Shown one piece after another: positions 24,613-34,393 of a stretch of 64,000 bases of DNA. Position numbers and translations under genes: made by a program. Position 1 is the first letter of the stretch; each line of letters opens with the position of its first letter. This DNA comes from Comamonadaceae bacterium CD01 (GTDB lineage Bacteria > Pseudomonadota > Gammaproteobacteria > Burkholderiales > Burkholderiaceae_C). The notes under the pieces were generated by a model. It was given only the letters and a program-made list of their open reading frames with translations. It made no database searches and was not told where the DNA came from. The stretch lies in assembly GCA_002894305.1 (NCBI GenBank), contig PGEI01000002.1, positions 1-64,000 on the forward strand, written 5' to 3'.

Positions 24613-25941
24613 TCAGTGGGGAGCCAGCAGCTCCCCGCGCAGCGTATAGGTGCGCGCTTCGGTGATCCTTACGTCGGTCATCTGGCCGATCAGCGCCGCG
24701 TCGCCAGGGAAGTTGACCACGCGGTTGCACTCGGTGCGGCCCATCAGCTCGCCCGCGTCGCGCTTGGAGTGGCCCTCGACCAGGATGCGCTGCACCGTGC
24801 CCACGCGCTCCTGGCTGATCTCCAGGATGTTGCGGTTGATGACGGCCTGCACCTCCTGCAGGCGGCGCAGCTTCACCTCCTGCGGCGTTTTGTCGCTGAG
24901 GTTGGCCGCGGGGGTGCCCGGGCGCGGGCTGAAGATGAAGCTGAACGAGTTGTCGAAGCGCACGTCCTCGATCAGCCGCATCAGCTTGGCGAAGTCTTCG
25001 TCGGTCTCGCTCGGAAAGCCGACGATGAAGTCGCTGCTCATCGCCAGATCCGGGCGGATGGCGCGCAGTTGGCGAATCGTGCTCTTGTATTGCAGCGTGG
25101 TGTAGCCGCGCTTCATCAGCGACAGGATGCGGTCGCTGCCGTGCTGCACCGGCAGGTGCAGGTGGTTGGCCAGCTTGGGGATGCGCGCATACGCCTCGAT
25201 CAGGCGCTGTGTGAACTCGTTGGGGTGGCTGGTGGTGTAGCGCAGGCGCTCGATTCCGGGGATTTCGGCGACGTACTCCAGCAGCAGCGCAAAGTCGGCA
25301 ATCTCGCTCGTGCCGCCCATCGGGCCGCGGTAGGCGTTGACGTTCTGGCCCAGCAGGGTCACTTCCTTGACGCCCTGGTCGGCCAGGCCCGCCACCTCGG
25401 TGAGCACGTCCTCGAACGGGCGGCTCACCTCCTCGCCGCGCGTGTAGGGAACGACGCAATAGCTGCAGTACTTGGAGCAGCCTTCCATGATCGAGACGAA
25501 GGCCGTCGCACCCTCCACGCGCGCCGGCGGCAGGTGGTCGAACTTCTCGATCTCGGGAAACGAGATGTCCACCTGCGGGCGGTGGTTGATCGTGCGCTTT
25601 TTCAGCAGGTCGGGCAGGCGGTGCAGCGTCTGCGGGCCAAACACCACGTCGACGAAGGGCGCGCGCTTGATGATCTCCTCGCCCTCCTGGCTGGCCACGC
25701 ACCCGCCCACGCCAATCATCACGCCGCGCTCCTTGAGGTGCTTGACCCGGCCCAGGTCGGAGAACACCTTCTCCTGCGCCTTCTCGCGCACCGAGCAGGT
25801 GTTGAACAGCACCAGGTCGGCGGCCTCGGGGTCGTCGGTGGGCTCATAGCCCTCGGCCATGTGCAGCACGTCGGCCATCTTCTGCGAGTCGTACTCGTTC
25901 ATCTGGCAGCCAAAGGTTTTGATGAAGACTTTCTTGGTCAT
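24613..25941 (-). CDS. miaB: tRNA-2-methylthio-N6-dimethylallyladenosine synthase
   Basis: A 442-residue radical-SAM methylthiotransferase modifying A37 of tRNAs that read UNN codons. The auxiliary cluster cysteines are Cys12, Cys49 and Cys81, the radical SAM triad is Cys155, Cys159 and Cys162 ([10 protein letters not shown]), and a TRAM domain ends the protein ([10 protein letters not shown]...GRTECNRVV). Length fits MiaB (about 440-475). The start [19 protein letters not shown] at 25941 is the family start; the open frame upstream is not coding. It is convergent with the PLP enzyme gene and separated by only 19 bases. Confidence 0.95.
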   Translation of the reverse strand: MTKKVFIKTFGCQMNEYDSQKMADVLHMAEGYEPTDDPEAADLVLFNTCSVREKAQEKVFSDLGRVKHLKERGVMIGVGGCVASQEGEEIIKRAPFVDVVFGPQTLHRLPDLLKKRTINHRPQVDISFPEIEKFDHLPPARVEGATAFVSIMEGCSKYCSYCVVPYTRGEEVSRPFEDVLTEVAGLADQGVKEVTLLGQNVNAYRGPMGGTSEIADFALLLEYVAEIPGIERLRYTTSHPNEFTQRLIEAYARIPKLANHLHLPVQHGSDRILSLMKRGYTTLQYKSTIRQLRAIRPDLAMSSDFIVGFPSETDEDFAKLMRLIEDVRFDNSFSFIFSPRPGTPAANLSDKTPQEVKLRRLQEVQAVINRNILEISQERVGTVQRILVEGHSKRDAGELMGRTECNRVVNFPGDAALIGQMTDVRITEARTYTLRGELLAPH

Positions 25942-26048
25942 GTGGGGGCTTTCGACAAAAGGGGGAGTGGCCGCCAGCGCGGTCGCAAAGCGCCGGCGCG
26001 CCGCATGGCGGCGCACCTGTGTTCGCGGGTGGCGGGCCGGCCGCGCGT

Positions 26049-26483
26049 TCAGCGCTGCTGCTGCTCGGAGGAGAAGCGGAAGTTGCGCTCGACCATGCCC
26101 GGCGCGCTGCGCGGCTGGCGCGCCTCGGCGCGCGTCAGGATCCAGACGGTCTGCAGCATGCCGGTGGACGGCTCGATCAGGTAGTGCACCAAAAGCTTCT
26201 GGTCGCGCAGCGTGGTGGGTGTGACCAGGTGGTTGCGGGCGTCGAACACGCGCAGGCCGGGCGCGACGCGCACGTCGTTGCCGTTGAGCTGCGCGCTGCG
26301 CAGGCCCGAGAAGCTGACATGGCCGCGCAGCGCCGCAGGCGGGAAGGTGCGCGCCTGCACGCCGTTCTCTGGCGGGGCGACCTGCGCCTGGGCGCCGGCC
26401 AGCGGCAGCAACAGGCCAAGCGCCAGCATGCCGGCACGCAATATTGCGGCAGGGCGGGGTGAGGATGGCAAACAGCGGTGCAT
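26049..26483 (-). CDS. Secreted protein of unknown function
   Basis: I do not recognise this 144-residue protein. It has a Sec signal peptide (hydrophobic stretch about 16-30, AQA cleavage near 34) and a mature part of about 110 residues with no membrane segment and no cysteine after the signal. The mature sequence is beta-like: [19 protein letters not shown], a run ending in [13 protein letters not shown], and then [13 protein letters not shown]. It probably sits in the periplasm. It is divergent from the pirin gene and follows an independent promoter region; miaB is downstream on the same strand in the other direction of distance (107 bases after its stop). Confidence 0.65.
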   Translation of the reverse strand: MHRCLPSSPRPAAILRAGMLALGLLLPLAGAQAQVAPPENGVQARTFPPAALRGHVSFSGLRSAQLNGNDVRVAPGLRVFDARNHLVTPTTLRDQKLLVHYLIEPSTGMLQTVWILTRAEARQPRSAPGMVERNFRFSSEQQQR

Positions 26484-26624
26484 GGTTTTTATCCAGAGGC
26501 TGAAGCAAAGCACGAAGGGGCGTATTGTGCCCAAAGCACACGTAGTGCGGCCAAAACCGGCGCGCTTGCATGCCATTGCCGGCGTGCCGGTTTGGCGCAA
26601 CCTGGTTTGAAAGGAGAGTTCGCA

Positions 26625-27521
26625 ATGAGCACGACTGCCGCCCCCGAGCGCCTGCACAGCCGAGAAGCCGTCATCGGCGAGGACACGCGCATCACCCGCG
26701 CCCTGCCGCATCGCGTGCGGCGCACCGTCGGCGCCTGGTGCTTCATGGATCACCTCGGCCCGGTGCAATTCGCCCCCGGCAAGGGCATGCATGTGGGTGC
26801 CCATCCGCACATCGGCCTGCAGACCTTTACCTGGATGATCGAGGGCGAGGTGGTGCACCGCGACAGCCTGGGCAATGAACAGGTGATACGCCCCGGCCAG
26901 GTCAACCTGATGACCGCCGGACGCGGCATTGCGCACACCGAAGACTCGGCGCTGGACGGCGCGCGCATGCACGCCGCCCAGCTGTGGATCGCCCTGCCGC
27001 ACGAGCAGGCCCAGTGCGAGCCGGCCTTCGACCACTACGGCGTGCTGCCCGTCGTGGAAAGCGGGGGCTTCACCATCACGCTGCTCGCCGGTAGCGCCCT
27101 GGATCAGAACGCACCCACCCGCATCCATACACCACTGGTGGGCATGGATCTGGCGGCCGACGCCGCCGCGCAGACCGCACTGCCACTGCAGGCCGATTTT
27201 GAATACGCCGCCATGGTGCTGCGCGGCGCGGCCCAGGTGGAAGACGAGCCGCTGGCCCCGGGCGAGTGGCTGTACTTTGCGCCTGGGCGCACCGTGCTTG
27301 CGCTGCAGTGCGACGCCCCCATGCAGTTGCTCTTGATCGGCGGCGCGCCGATGGATGAGCCGCCGATCATCTGGTGGAACCTCGTGGCGCGCAGCCAGGC
27401 CGAGATCGAGGCCGCGCTGGCCGATTGGAACGCCGGCCGCTTTGCCCCGGTGCGCCCGGGCAGCGCCGCGCAGCCGCTGGCAGCGCCCAGCCTGGATGGG
27501 GTGCAGCTGCGGGCGCGGTAG
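26625..27521 (+). CDS. Pirin family protein
   Basis: A 298-residue bicupin. The N-terminal cupin holds the metal-binding set [11 protein letters not shown] (His-x-His near 66-68), the His of EVVHRDSLG and the Glu of HTEDS near 105-109, as in quercetinase-type pirins. The C-terminal half has the [15 protein letters not shown] block typical of the family. Bacterial pirins are cytoplasmic iron-binding proteins; some act as quercetin dioxygenases, others regulate metabolism, so the role here is open. The start at 26625 follows AAGGAGA by 8 bases. Confidence 0.88.
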   Translation: MSTTAAPERLHSREAVIGEDTRITRALPHRVRRTVGAWCFMDHLGPVQFAPGKGMHVGAHPHIGLQTFTWMIEGEVVHRDSLGNEQVIRPGQVNLMTAGRGIAHTEDSALDGARMHAAQLWIALPHEQAQCEPAFDHYGVLPVVESGGFTITLLAGSALDQNAPTRIHTPLVGMDLAADAAAQTALPLQADFEYAAMVLRGAAQVEDEPLAPGEWLYFAPGRTVLALQCDAPMQLLLIGGAPMDEPPIIWWNLVARSQAEIEAALADWNAGRFAPVRPGSAAQPLAAPSLDGVQLRAR

Positions 27522-27536
27522 CCGCGGCGTGCAAAC

Positions 27537-27566
27537 AAAAACGCCCAGCCGGCGAGGCTGGGCGTT
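27537..27566. terminator. Terminator for tRNA-Met (and pirin)
   Basis: Arms CGCCCAGCC (27542-27550) and GGCTGGGCG (27556-27564) form a 9-bp stem with a 5-base loop. The five-A run on the left serves as the U-run for the minus-strand tRNA transcript that ends 8 bases away; on the plus side the T content is weaker, so it may also end the pirin transcript. Confidence 0.8.
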
Positions 27567-27571
27567 GTGTC

Positions 27572-27648
27572 TGGTGGTGGTACCGGGACTTGAACCTGGG
27601 ACATCAGCATTATGAATGCTGCGCTCTAACCAACTGAGCTATACCACC
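27572..27648 (-). tRNA. tRNA-Met (CAU anticodon)
   Basis: A 77-base tRNA with encoded CCA. The acceptor stem pairs GGTGGTA (5' end at 27648) with TACCACC, the D arm is AGCTCAGTTGGTTAGAGC, the anticodon stem AGCAT/ATGCT encloses TTCATAA (anticodon CAU), and the T arm contains GGTTCAAGTCC. The elongator Met identity is the likeliest, but a CAU anticodon can also mark tRNA-Ile2 (modified to lysidine); the first pair is G-C, which excludes initiator tRNA. Confidence 0.93.
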
Positions 27649-27658
27649 GAAGCCGCGC

Positions 27659-27688
27659 ATTGTAGCTGAAAAATGGCGGCTCGCACAA
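27659..27688 (-). promoter_or_regulatory. Candidate promoter of tRNA-Met
   Basis: On the minus strand a TACAAT -10 hexamer (27659-27664) lies 10 bases before the tRNA 5' end, with TTGTGC as the best -35 about 18 bases upstream (27683-27688). It overlaps the gap after the crotonase stop, so the tRNA is probably transcribed on its own. Confidence 0.5.
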
Positions 27689-27689
27689 A

Positions 27690-28469
27690 TCACTGGTGGG
27701 TGAATTGGGGCGCGCGCTTGTTGACGAAGGCGTCCATGCCTTCCTTCTGATCCTGGGTGGCGAACAGGGCGTGGAACAGGCGGCGCTCGAACATCACGCC
27801 GTCGGTCAAAGAGCCCTCGAACGCGCGGTTGACCGACTCCTTGGCGGCCATGGTGGCGATCTGCGAGAAGCCGCTGATGGTGATGGCGGCGGCCAGGGCT
27901 TCTTCCATCAGCTTGTCCAGCGCGACGACGCGGCTGACCAGGCCGGCGCGCTCGGCTTCCGATGCGTCCATCATGCGGGCGGTGAGCGCCATGTCCATGG
28001 CCTTGGACTTGCCCACGGCGCGCGGCAGGCGCTGTGTGCCGCCGGCGCCGGGGATGACGCCCAGCTTGATCTCGGGCTGGCCGAACCTGGCGTTGTCGGC
28101 AGCGATGATGAAGTCGCACATCATCGCCAGCTCGCAGCCGCCGCCCAGCGCGTAGCCGCTCACGGCGGCAATCACGGGCTTGCGGATCATGCGGATGGTC
28201 TCCCAGTTGCGCGTGATGTAGTCGCCCTTGTAGGCGTCGGCAAAGCTGTACTTGGCCATGGCGCCGATGTCGGCGCCGGCGGCAAAGGCTTTCTCGCTGC
28301 CGGTGACGATCATGCAGCCGATTTTCTCGTCGGCGTCAAACGCCTTGAGCGCCGCGCCCAGCTCGTCCATCAGCTGGTCGTTGAGGGCGTTGAGCTGCTT
28401 GGGGCGGTTGAGCGTGATGATGCCGACCTTGTCGGCTTCGGTGCGCACGGTGATGCATTCGTAGGCCAT
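27690..28469 (-). CDS. Enoyl-CoA hydratase (crotonase family)
   Basis: A 259-residue crotonase that should hydrate 2-enoyl-CoA in fatty-acid or amino-acid breakdown. The oxyanion-hole segments are [11 protein letters not shown] (about 60-70) and [14 protein letters not shown] (about 106-119). Catalytic glutamates are in GGGCELA (about Glu112) and in [16 protein letters not shown] (about Glu132), the arrangement of true hydratases such as EchA/PaaF. No other beta-oxidation genes are next to it. It ends 41 bases upstream of the tRNA gene. Confidence 0.9.
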   Translation of the reverse strand: MAYECITVRTEADKVGIITLNRPKQLNALNDQLMDELGAALKAFDADEKIGCMIVTGSEKAFAAGADIGAMAKYSFADAYKGDYITRNWETIRMIRKPVIAAVSGYALGGGCELAMMCDFIIAADNARFGQPEIKLGVIPGAGGTQRLPRAVGKSKAMDMALTARMMDASEAERAGLVSRVVALDKLMEEALAAAITISGFSQIATMAAKESVNRAFEGSLTDGVMFERRLFHALFATQDQKEGMDAFVNKRAPQFTHQ

Positions 28470-28509
28470 GAATGGGTTCTCCTTGGATGGCGGGTGTGTA
28501 ACCGGTCAA

Positions 28510-30294
28510 CTATAGCGAAGCGCCGGCCAGCCAAGCCTGCGCGCGGGCGCCATCGGCCACTTCCAGCACGATGGTGTCCGCGCCTGCCGTGGCCGGGGGC
28601 AGGGCCAGCGCCAGGTGCAGCAGGCGGGCGTCGCGCGCCACCAGCGCGGTGACTTCGCGCGCACTGCCGGCGACCAGGGCCAGGTCGGCGAGCGTGCGCA
28701 ATCGCCAGCCCTGGCTGTCAAGTTCCACGCCCAGCCATTCGTCGCCAGCCATCAGTCCGGCCTGCTCGGCAGCGCCGCCGGCCAGCACATGGGTGACGTG
28801 GATGCCGCCGTGCTCGCGCACGCGCAGGCCCAGGCGCTGGGCGGGCTGGGGCGTGTCGGCCTTTAGTGCAACGCCTTGCGCGGCCAGCACGGTCGCCAGC
28901 GGCAGCTCGCCGGTGCCGTGCACCCAGTCGGCAATCTCCTGCTGCCAGCCGCGCCCGGTCAGCGCCTGCAGCACGGCCAGCAGGTCGGCCTCGGTCATCG
29001 GGCCGCCGCTGCAGCGCTGCCATAGCGCGCGCATCACGTCGTCCAGCGTCGCCGCGCCTTCGCTGCGCAGGCTCAGATCCAGGCACAGCGCAACCAGCGC
29101 GCCCTTGGTGTAGTAGCTGACCGTGGTGTTGGGCGTGCTGGCGTCGGGGCGGTAGTAGCGTATCCAGGCATCAAAGCTGGCCTGCGCCACGCTTTGCACG
29201 CGCCGCCCGGGTGTTTGCAGCACCTGGTTGGCAGTCTTGGCCAGCAGCTTCAGGTAAGCGGCGTCGCCAATCAGGCGCGCGCGGCGCAGCAGCAGGTCGT
29301 CGTAGTAGCTGGTGAAGCCCTCGAAGAACCACAGCAGCTCGGTGTAGTTCTCGCGCTGCCAGTCGTAGCGCGCAAATTCCTGCGGGCGCAGGCGCTTGAC
29401 GTTCCAGGTGTGGAAGTATTCATGGCTGATCAGGCCCAGCAGCTGGATGTAGCCGTCGCCGGTGCCGGCCTCGCCCAGGCGCGGCAGGTCGCGCCGGTTG
29501 GCAATCAGCGCGGTGCTGTAGCGGTGCTCCAGCCCGCCGTAGCCGTCGTCAGTCGCGTTGAGCAGAAACAGGTAGTGGCCGAACGGCGGGGCCTCGCCGT
29601 CCGGGTGCCACAGGTCGATGGCGGCCTCGCAGATCGCGCGGGTGTCGGCCACCAGGCGCTGCAGATCCAGCGTGGGCGCGGCGCCGCTGATGACCAGGCG
29701 GTGGGGCACGCCGCGGGCCTCGAAGTCGGCGCTGATGAAGGGCGCCATCTCCACCGGGCTGTCGGCCAGCTGGTCGTAGTCGTCGGCGCGGTAGCGGCCA
29801 AAGCCGCGCGTGTCCACCGCCAGCGGCTGCAGCGCCGTGGCGCACTGCCAGGCGGCGGCTGCGGCGGCCTGGGGCGGCGCAATGTCTACGGTGCAGGGCT
29901 GGCCATCCGTGCCCTCGGCCTGCAGGCAGACGCTGGTGGCGTTGAAGAAGCCGCGCTGCGCGTCCAGCCACGCGGTGCGCACCGAGGCGTCCTGCGCGCA
30001 GACCCTGTAGTGCAGCACCAGCGGGCTGCCCGCGCTGCAGTCCGCCTGCCAGTGGTTTTTGTCGAGCTGGCGCATGGGCACGGTGGCGCCGTCCTGCGTG
30101 GCGCCCAGCTGCAGCAGGTGGCGCGAGAACTCGCGCACCAGGTAGCTGCCGGCAATCCACACCGGCAGCGTGACGCGCTGGCTCGCGGTGGGCCGGGCGA
30201 TGGTGAAGCTGACCTGGTAGTAGTGGGCGTGCAGGTCGGCCGCCTCGATGCGGTAGTGCAGGTCGGCCGTGGTGGCGGGGGAGTGTGTGGTCAT
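28510..30294 (-). CDS. M61 family metallopeptidase (glycyl aminopeptidase-like) with PDZ domain
   Basis: A 594-residue peptidase. The zinc site is HEYFH at 291-295 followed by TWNVKR, the M61 mark, and the third ligand is expected in the downstream WFFEGFTSYYDDLLL helix. An N-terminal beta domain (about 10-160) precedes the thermolysin-like catalytic core, and a PDZ domain is at about 490-580 (RVREHGGIHVTHVLAGGAAEQAGL). M61 enzymes remove N-terminal glycine or alanine residues. No signal peptide is visible, so it is probably cytoplasmic. It is 41 bases downstream-convergent with the crotonase start region and has its own unit. Confidence 0.88.
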   Translation of the reverse strand: MTTHSPATTADLHYRIEAADLHAHYYQVSFTIARPTASQRVTLPVWIAGSYLVREFSRHLLQLGATQDGATVPMRQLDKNHWQADCSAGSPLVLHYRVCAQDASVRTAWLDAQRGFFNATSVCLQAEGTDGQPCTVDIAPPQAAAAAAWQCATALQPLAVDTRGFGRYRADDYDQLADSPVEMAPFISADFEARGVPHRLVISGAAPTLDLQRLVADTRAICEAAIDLWHPDGEAPPFGHYLFLLNATDDGYGGLEHRYSTALIANRRDLPRLGEAGTGDGYIQLLGLISHEYFHTWNVKRLRPQEFARYDWQRENYTELLWFFEGFTSYYDDLLLRRARLIGDAAYLKLLAKTANQVLQTPGRRVQSVAQASFDAWIRYYRPDASTPNTTVSYYTKGALVALCLDLSLRSEGAATLDDVMRALWQRCSGGPMTEADLLAVLQALTGRGWQQEIADWVHGTGELPLATVLAAQGVALKADTPQPAQRLGLRVREHGGIHVTHVLAGGAAEQAGLMAGDEWLGVELDSQGWRLRTLADLALVAGSAREVTALVARDARLLHLALALPPATAGADTIVLEVADGARAQAWLAGASL

Positions 30295-30306
30295 GGCAGC
30301 TCTTGC

Positions 30307-30338
30307 AAAAAAGCCAGGCCTGCGGTCGCGGGCCTGGC
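30307..30338 (-). terminator. Rho-independent terminator of dsbC
   Basis: GCCAGGCC (30313-30320) pairs with GGCCTGGC (30331-30338) around a 10-base loop. On the minus strand it is followed by six T (A-run 30307-30312). It lies between the dsbC stop and the M61 peptidase start. Confidence 0.8.
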
Positions 30339-30376
30339 GTGGCGGGTGGTGCGCGGCCGTGCGGGCCGCGAGCGAT

Positions 30377-31099
30377 TCAGGGCCTGGCCGCGGCGGCCGC
30401 CTTGGCCAGGCGCTGCTCGATGTCGCTGGTGCCCAGCGCGCCGGGCACGCGGGTGTTGTCGGCAAAGATCAGCGTGGGCGTGCCGGTGATCTTGTGCTTG
30501 CGCCCCAGCGCCAGGTTGCGCTTGAGCGCGGCAATGTCGCAGCTGGCCGCGGCGGGCACCTTGTCGCGCAGCATCAGGTCGCTCCAGGCGGCGGCGGGAT
30601 CCTTGGCGCACCAGATGTTGCGCGACTTCTCGGCCGAGTCGGGGCTGAGGATGGGGTAGAGGAACAGGTGGACCGTGACGTTGTCCACCTTCTGCATGTC
30701 TTTCTCGAAGCGCTTGCAGTAGCCGCAGTTCGGGTCTTCGAAGACGACGAGCTTGCGCTCGCCCTTGCCGCGCACGATGGTGATTGCGTCGTCCAGCGAC
30801 AGCGTCTTGACGTCGAGTGCGGTCAGCGCGTTGATGCGATCCTCGGTCAGGTTGCGCCGCGCCTCGGTGTCGATCAGCTCGCCCTGGATCAGGAAGTGGC
30901 CGGTCGCGTCGGTGTAGAACAGGTCGGTGCCCACGCGCACCTCGTACAGGCCCTGCATCGGCGTGCTGCGCACCTCGTCGATCTGGGTGAGCTGCGGAAT
31001 GCGCTCGGCCAGCGTCTTGCGGATCGCGCCCTCTTGCGCATGGGCGCTCAGCCCCAGGGTCAATGCTGCTGCGGCCAGCAGCACGGAGATGATTTTCAT
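30377..31099 (-). CDS. dsbC: Thiol:disulfide interchange protein DsbC
   Basis: A 240-residue periplasmic disulfide isomerase. Residues 1-21 are a signal peptide (ending SAHA-Q), 25-85 the DsbC dimerisation domain, and the rest a thioredoxin fold with the CGYC active site at 125-128 and the cis-proline in TGTPTLIF. A second cysteine pair (IWCAKD and AASCDI) matches the structural disulfide of DsbC. It corrects wrong disulfides and is kept reduced by DsbD, which is not encoded here. The UbiH-like gene lies 40 bases upstream on the same strand. Confidence 0.93.
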   Translation of the reverse strand: MKIISVLLAAAALTLGLSAHAQEGAIRKTLAERIPQLTQIDEVRSTPMQGLYEVRVGTDLFYTDATGHFLIQGELIDTEARRNLTEDRINALTALDVKTLSLDDAITIVRGKGERKLVVFEDPNCGYCKRFEKDMQKVDNVTVHLFLYPILSPDSAEKSRNIWCAKDPAAAWSDLMLRDKVPAAASCDIAALKRNLALGRKHKITGTPTLIFADNTRVPGALGTSDIEQRLAKAAAAARP

Positions 31100-31139
31100 G
31101 ACGTTCCTGTGAAACAAACCGATGGAAAAACGACCGTGG

Positions 31140-32264
31140 TCACGCCTGGCCCATGGCCTGGCGGGCCACCCAGGCCTTGAGCAGCGGGCTGCGCTCGAAG
31201 CAGTCCATGCCCCAGTTGCGCAGGTTTTGCAGCGGCTGCTCGCGCCGGGTGAACAGCTGCTGCAGCCCGTCCATGGCCAGCTGCGCGGGCAGCACCGCCG
31301 CCTTGCGTGCGCGCTCGTAGCGGCGCAGCAGGCGCAGGTCGCCCACGCCGCGCCAGGACGCACGGCCGCGCAGCACCTGCGCCAGCGCCTGCACGTCGGC
31401 CAGGCCCAGGTTCAGCCCCTGGCCGGCCAGCGGGTGCACGTTGTGCGCTGCGTCGCCCGCCAGCACCCAGGCGTTTTGCGGCTGGCCGGGCAGGGCGCCG
31501 CACCACTGGCGCGCAAAAGCCTGCTGCAGCGGCCAGCGCGCGCGCGGGCCGCTCAGGCGCAGAGCGCAGAGTGCGCCGCTGCTGATCTCGCTCAGTCGGT
31601 CGGTGAACATGGTCTCGTCGCAGTCCAGCCAATGCTGGGCATCCTCCTGGCCTACAGACCAGACAACGGCGACCGAGTTCCCCCGGGCGCCGTCCAGCGG
31701 CAGAAAGGCGAGGATGGAGCCGTCCTGGTCGAACCACTGGCGCGCGACCTGGCCGTGCGGCTTTTCGCACTGCACGCGCGTGGCGATGGCGTGCTGGGCG
31801 TAGGGCGTGACGTCGAAGGTCACGCCGAATTCCGACCGTGTGCGGCTGGCGCGCCCTTCGCAGACGATGGTGAGCGGTGCGTCGACCGGCGCGTCCACGC
31901 GCTCGACCAGCGGCTGGAATTTGAGCGCGTCGCCCAGCCGCGCCAGCAGCGCCGGCACGTCGACGATCCAGGTCAGCGCGTCGCAGCGCTGCGCAGCAGC
32001 GTCGAACTGCACCTGGTGGCCGGCGCCGGCAAATACCTCCATGCGCTGTACTGCGGTGGCGTGCTCGGCGTCGGGCCAGCCGCGCACCGACAGCAGCAGC
32101 TCGCGCGAGGCGGCGTTGAGCGCGTAGGCGCGCACGTCGGGCGCGGCAGGCGCCGCCTGCGGATCGACCAGTGCGGTGCGCAGGCCGCCTTGGGCCAGCA
32201 ACAGGGCCAGCGTGCGGCCCACCACGCCCGCGCCGCGGATACATATGTCAAAGGATTGCGCCAT
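31140..32264 (-). CDS. UbiH/Coq6-type FAD-dependent hydroxylase
   Basis: A 374-residue flavoprotein monooxygenase of the ubiquinone-biosynthesis group. The FAD Rossmann motif is RGAGVVGRTLALLLA at about 9-23, and the second FAD motif LAGDAAHNVHPLAGQGLNLG near 290-310 is the UbiH/COQ6 signature. It would hydroxylate the ring of a polyprenylated phenol at the membrane. Which carbon it modifies (UbiH, UbiI, UbiF or a broad-range homologue) cannot be decided from sequence. It precedes dsbC on the same strand and is divergent from the MOSC gene. Confidence 0.85.
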   Translation of the reverse strand: MAQSFDICIRGAGVVGRTLALLLAQGGLRTALVDPQAAPAAPDVRAYALNAASRELLLSVRGWPDAEHATAVQRMEVFAGAGHQVQFDAAAQRCDALTWIVDVPALLARLGDALKFQPLVERVDAPVDAPLTIVCEGRASRTRSEFGVTFDVTPYAQHAIATRVQCEKPHGQVARQWFDQDGSILAFLPLDGARGNSVAVVWSVGQEDAQHWLDCDETMFTDRLSEISSGALCALRLSGPRARWPLQQAFARQWCGALPGQPQNAWVLAGDAAHNVHPLAGQGLNLGLADVQALAQVLRGRASWRGVGDLRLLRRYERARKAAVLPAQLAMDGLQQLFTRREQPLQNLRNWGMDCFERSPLLKAWVARQAMGQA

Positions 32265-32361
32265 GGCGGCGATTGTAGGAGGCGGGTATGAGCCCTTGGC
32301 CGTCGGGGGCAGCGCACATGCCGTCGGCGCACAATCGGCCGCTTTGAGCCTGGACTGCACC

Positions 32362-33222
32362 ATGCCCACCGACTTCACGCCCGACATCACCGGCCGCATC
32401 GCCCGCCTGTTCATCCACCCCATCAAGTCCTGCGCCGGCACCGAACTGCGCGAGGCAGAGTTGACGCCGACCGGCCTGGCGTGGGATCGCAGCTGGATGG
32501 TGGTCGACGACCAGGGCATGTTCATGACCCAGCGCGAATGGCCGCGCATGGCGCTGATCCACCCGGTAGTGGGCACTGACACACTCACGCTGCGCGCCAG
32601 CGGCATGGCCGATCTGGAGCTGCCGCTGGCTGCTGCAGGCCGGCCGTGCGAGGTGCAGGTCTGGCGCGACCGCGTGCAGGCGCTTGACGCCAGCCCAGAG
32701 GCGGCGCGCTGGCTCAGCGAATTTCTGCAAACGCCCTGCCGCCTGGTGCGCTTTGACGACACCGGCCAGCGCCTGGCCGACGCTGACTGGACGCAGGGCG
32801 CGGCCGCGTCGGTGCGCTTTCCCGACGGGTTTCCGCTGCTCGTCGTCAGCCAGGCGGCGTTGGACGAACTGAACGAGCGCCTGCGCGCGGCGGGCCACGC
32901 TGGCGTCGGCATGGAGCGCTTTCGCCCCAACATCGTGATCGACGGCTTTGCCGCGCACGACGAAGACCATGCCGAGCTGCTGCACGTCAGCGGCGGTGCC
33001 GTTGCGCTGCGCCCGGTCAAGCCCTGCGCGCGTTGCCCGATTCCCGACGTCGACCCGGCCACCGCCCAGCGCGGTACGGCCGTGACCGAGCAGTTGCGCG
33101 CCTACCGCCAGGACGCGCGCGTCGGCGGCGGGCTGACCTTCGGCATGAACGCCATCATTGCCGCCGGCGCGGGGCAGACGCTGCGCGTGGGCCAGCAGGT
33201 GGCGGCGCAGTTCAGTTTTTAG
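32362..33222 (+). CDS. MOSC and beta-barrel domain protein
   Basis: A 286-residue protein with an N-terminal MOSC_N beta-barrel ([21 protein letters not shown], then [12 protein letters not shown]) and a C-terminal MOSC domain ([24 protein letters not shown]). In this family, related to YcbX and mARC, a conserved cysteine binds the molybdenum cofactor; Cys in KPCARCPI is the candidate. YcbX detoxifies N-hydroxylated bases with an electron partner. This copy lacks the C-terminal 2Fe-2S ferredoxin domain of YcbX, so it needs a separate reductase. Start ATG at 32362 is preferred to longer upstream frames. Confidence 0.85.
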   Translation: MPTDFTPDITGRIARLFIHPIKSCAGTELREAELTPTGLAWDRSWMVVDDQGMFMTQREWPRMALIHPVVGTDTLTLRASGMADLELPLAAAGRPCEVQVWRDRVQALDASPEAARWLSEFLQTPCRLVRFDDTGQRLADADWTQGAAASVRFPDGFPLLVVSQAALDELNERLRAAGHAGVGMERFRPNIVIDGFAAHDEDHAELLHVSGGAVALRPVKPCARCPIPDVDPATAQRGTAVTEQLRAYRQDARVGGGLTFGMNAIIAAGAGQTLRVGQQVAAQFSF

Positions 33223-33269
33223 CCCGCCTCTTACAATCCCCGGTTTCCCCAAGACCAGAGAACCCTGCC

Positions 33270-34364
33270 ATGAGCCTCAAATGCGGCATCGTGGGCCTGC
33301 CCAACGTCGGCAAGTCCACCCTGTTCAACGCCTTGACCAAGGCCGGCATTGCCGCCGAGAACTACCCTTTCTGCACCATCGAGCCCAACACCGGCGTGGT
33401 CGAGGTGCCCGACCCGCGCCTGAGCCAGCTGGCCGAGATCGTCGTGCCCGAGCGCACCGTGCCCGCCATCGTCGAGTTCGTCGACATCGCCGGCCTGGTG
33501 GCTGGTGCGAGCAAGGGCGAAGGCCTGGGCAACCAGTTCCTGGCGCACATCCGCGAGACCGACGCCATCGTCAACGTGGTGCGCTGCTTTGAAGACCCGA
33601 ACGTCATCCACGTCGCCGGCCGCGTCGACCCGATCTCCGACATCGAAGTCATCCAGACCGAGCTGTGCCTGGCGGATCTCGCCACCGTCGAAAAGGCGCT
33701 GAACCGCTACAGCAAGGCCGCCAAGAGCGGCAACGACAAGGAGGCAGCCAAGCTGGTGCAACTGCTCACGCCCATCCAGGCTGCGCTCGACGAGGGCCGG
33801 CCCGCGCGCACGGTCGAGGTCAGCAAGGAAGACGCGCCGCTGCTCAAGCCCTTCTGCCTGATCACCGCCAAGCCGGCCATGTTCGTCGCCAACGTGGCCG
33901 AGGACGGGTTTGACGACAACCCGCTGCTGGACAAACTCAAGGACTACGCCCGCGTGCAGGGCGCGCCGGTGGTCGCCATCTGCGCCAAGATCGAGGCCGA
34001 GCTGGCCGAGATGGACGACGCCGACCGCCTGGAATTCCTGCACGAGCTGGGCCAGGACGAGCCCGGCCTGAACCGCCTGATCCGCGCCGGCTACGACCTG
34101 CTGGGCCTGCAGACCTATTTCACCGCCGGCGTCAAGGAAGTGCGCGCCTGGACCATCCACAAGGGCGACACCGCGCCCAAGGCCGCCGGCGTGATCCACG
34201 GCGACTTCGAGCGCGGCTTCATCCGTGCCCAGACCATCGCCTTCGATGACTTCCTCCAGTACAAGGGCGAGGCCGGCGCCAAGGAGGCCGGCAAGATGCG
34301 CGCCGAGGGCAAGGAATATGTCGTCAGGGATGGCGATGTGATGAACTTTTTGTTCAACGTCTGA
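33270..34364 (+). CDS. ychF: Redox-regulated ATPase/GTPase YchF (Obg family)
   Basis: A 364-residue Obg-family P-loop protein, universal in bacteria and ribosome-associated. G1 GLPNVGKST lies at 8-16, a coiled-coil insertion at about 130-200, and the TGS domain at the C-terminus ([21 protein letters not shown] onward). YchF binds ATP rather than GTP because its G4 motif is altered. Length is typical (363). A TACAAT -10-like hexamer at 33232-33237 lies 33 bases upstream, so it probably has its own promoter after the MOSC gene. Confidence 0.95.
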   Translation: MSLKCGIVGLPNVGKSTLFNALTKAGIAAENYPFCTIEPNTGVVEVPDPRLSQLAEIVVPERTVPAIVEFVDIAGLVAGASKGEGLGNQFLAHIRETDAIVNVVRCFEDPNVIHVAGRVDPISDIEVIQTELCLADLATVEKALNRYSKAAKSGNDKEAAKLVQLLTPIQAALDEGRPARTVEVSKEDAPLLKPFCLITAKPAMFVANVAEDGFDDNPLLDKLKDYARVQGAPVVAICAKIEAELAEMDDADRLEFLHELGQDEPGLNRLIRAGYDLLGLQTYFTAGVKEVRAWTIHKGDTAPKAAGVIHGDFERGFIRAQTIAFDDFLQYKGEAGAKEAGKMRAEGKEYVVRDGDVMNFLFNV

Positions 34365-34393
34365 CCAATCGGGGGCCGGGCGGCCTTCGGCGG

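Noticed and set aside
24616-26184. A 522-residue plus-strand frame opposite miaB
   Set aside because: miaB has complete cysteine motifs on the other strand; this frame has none.
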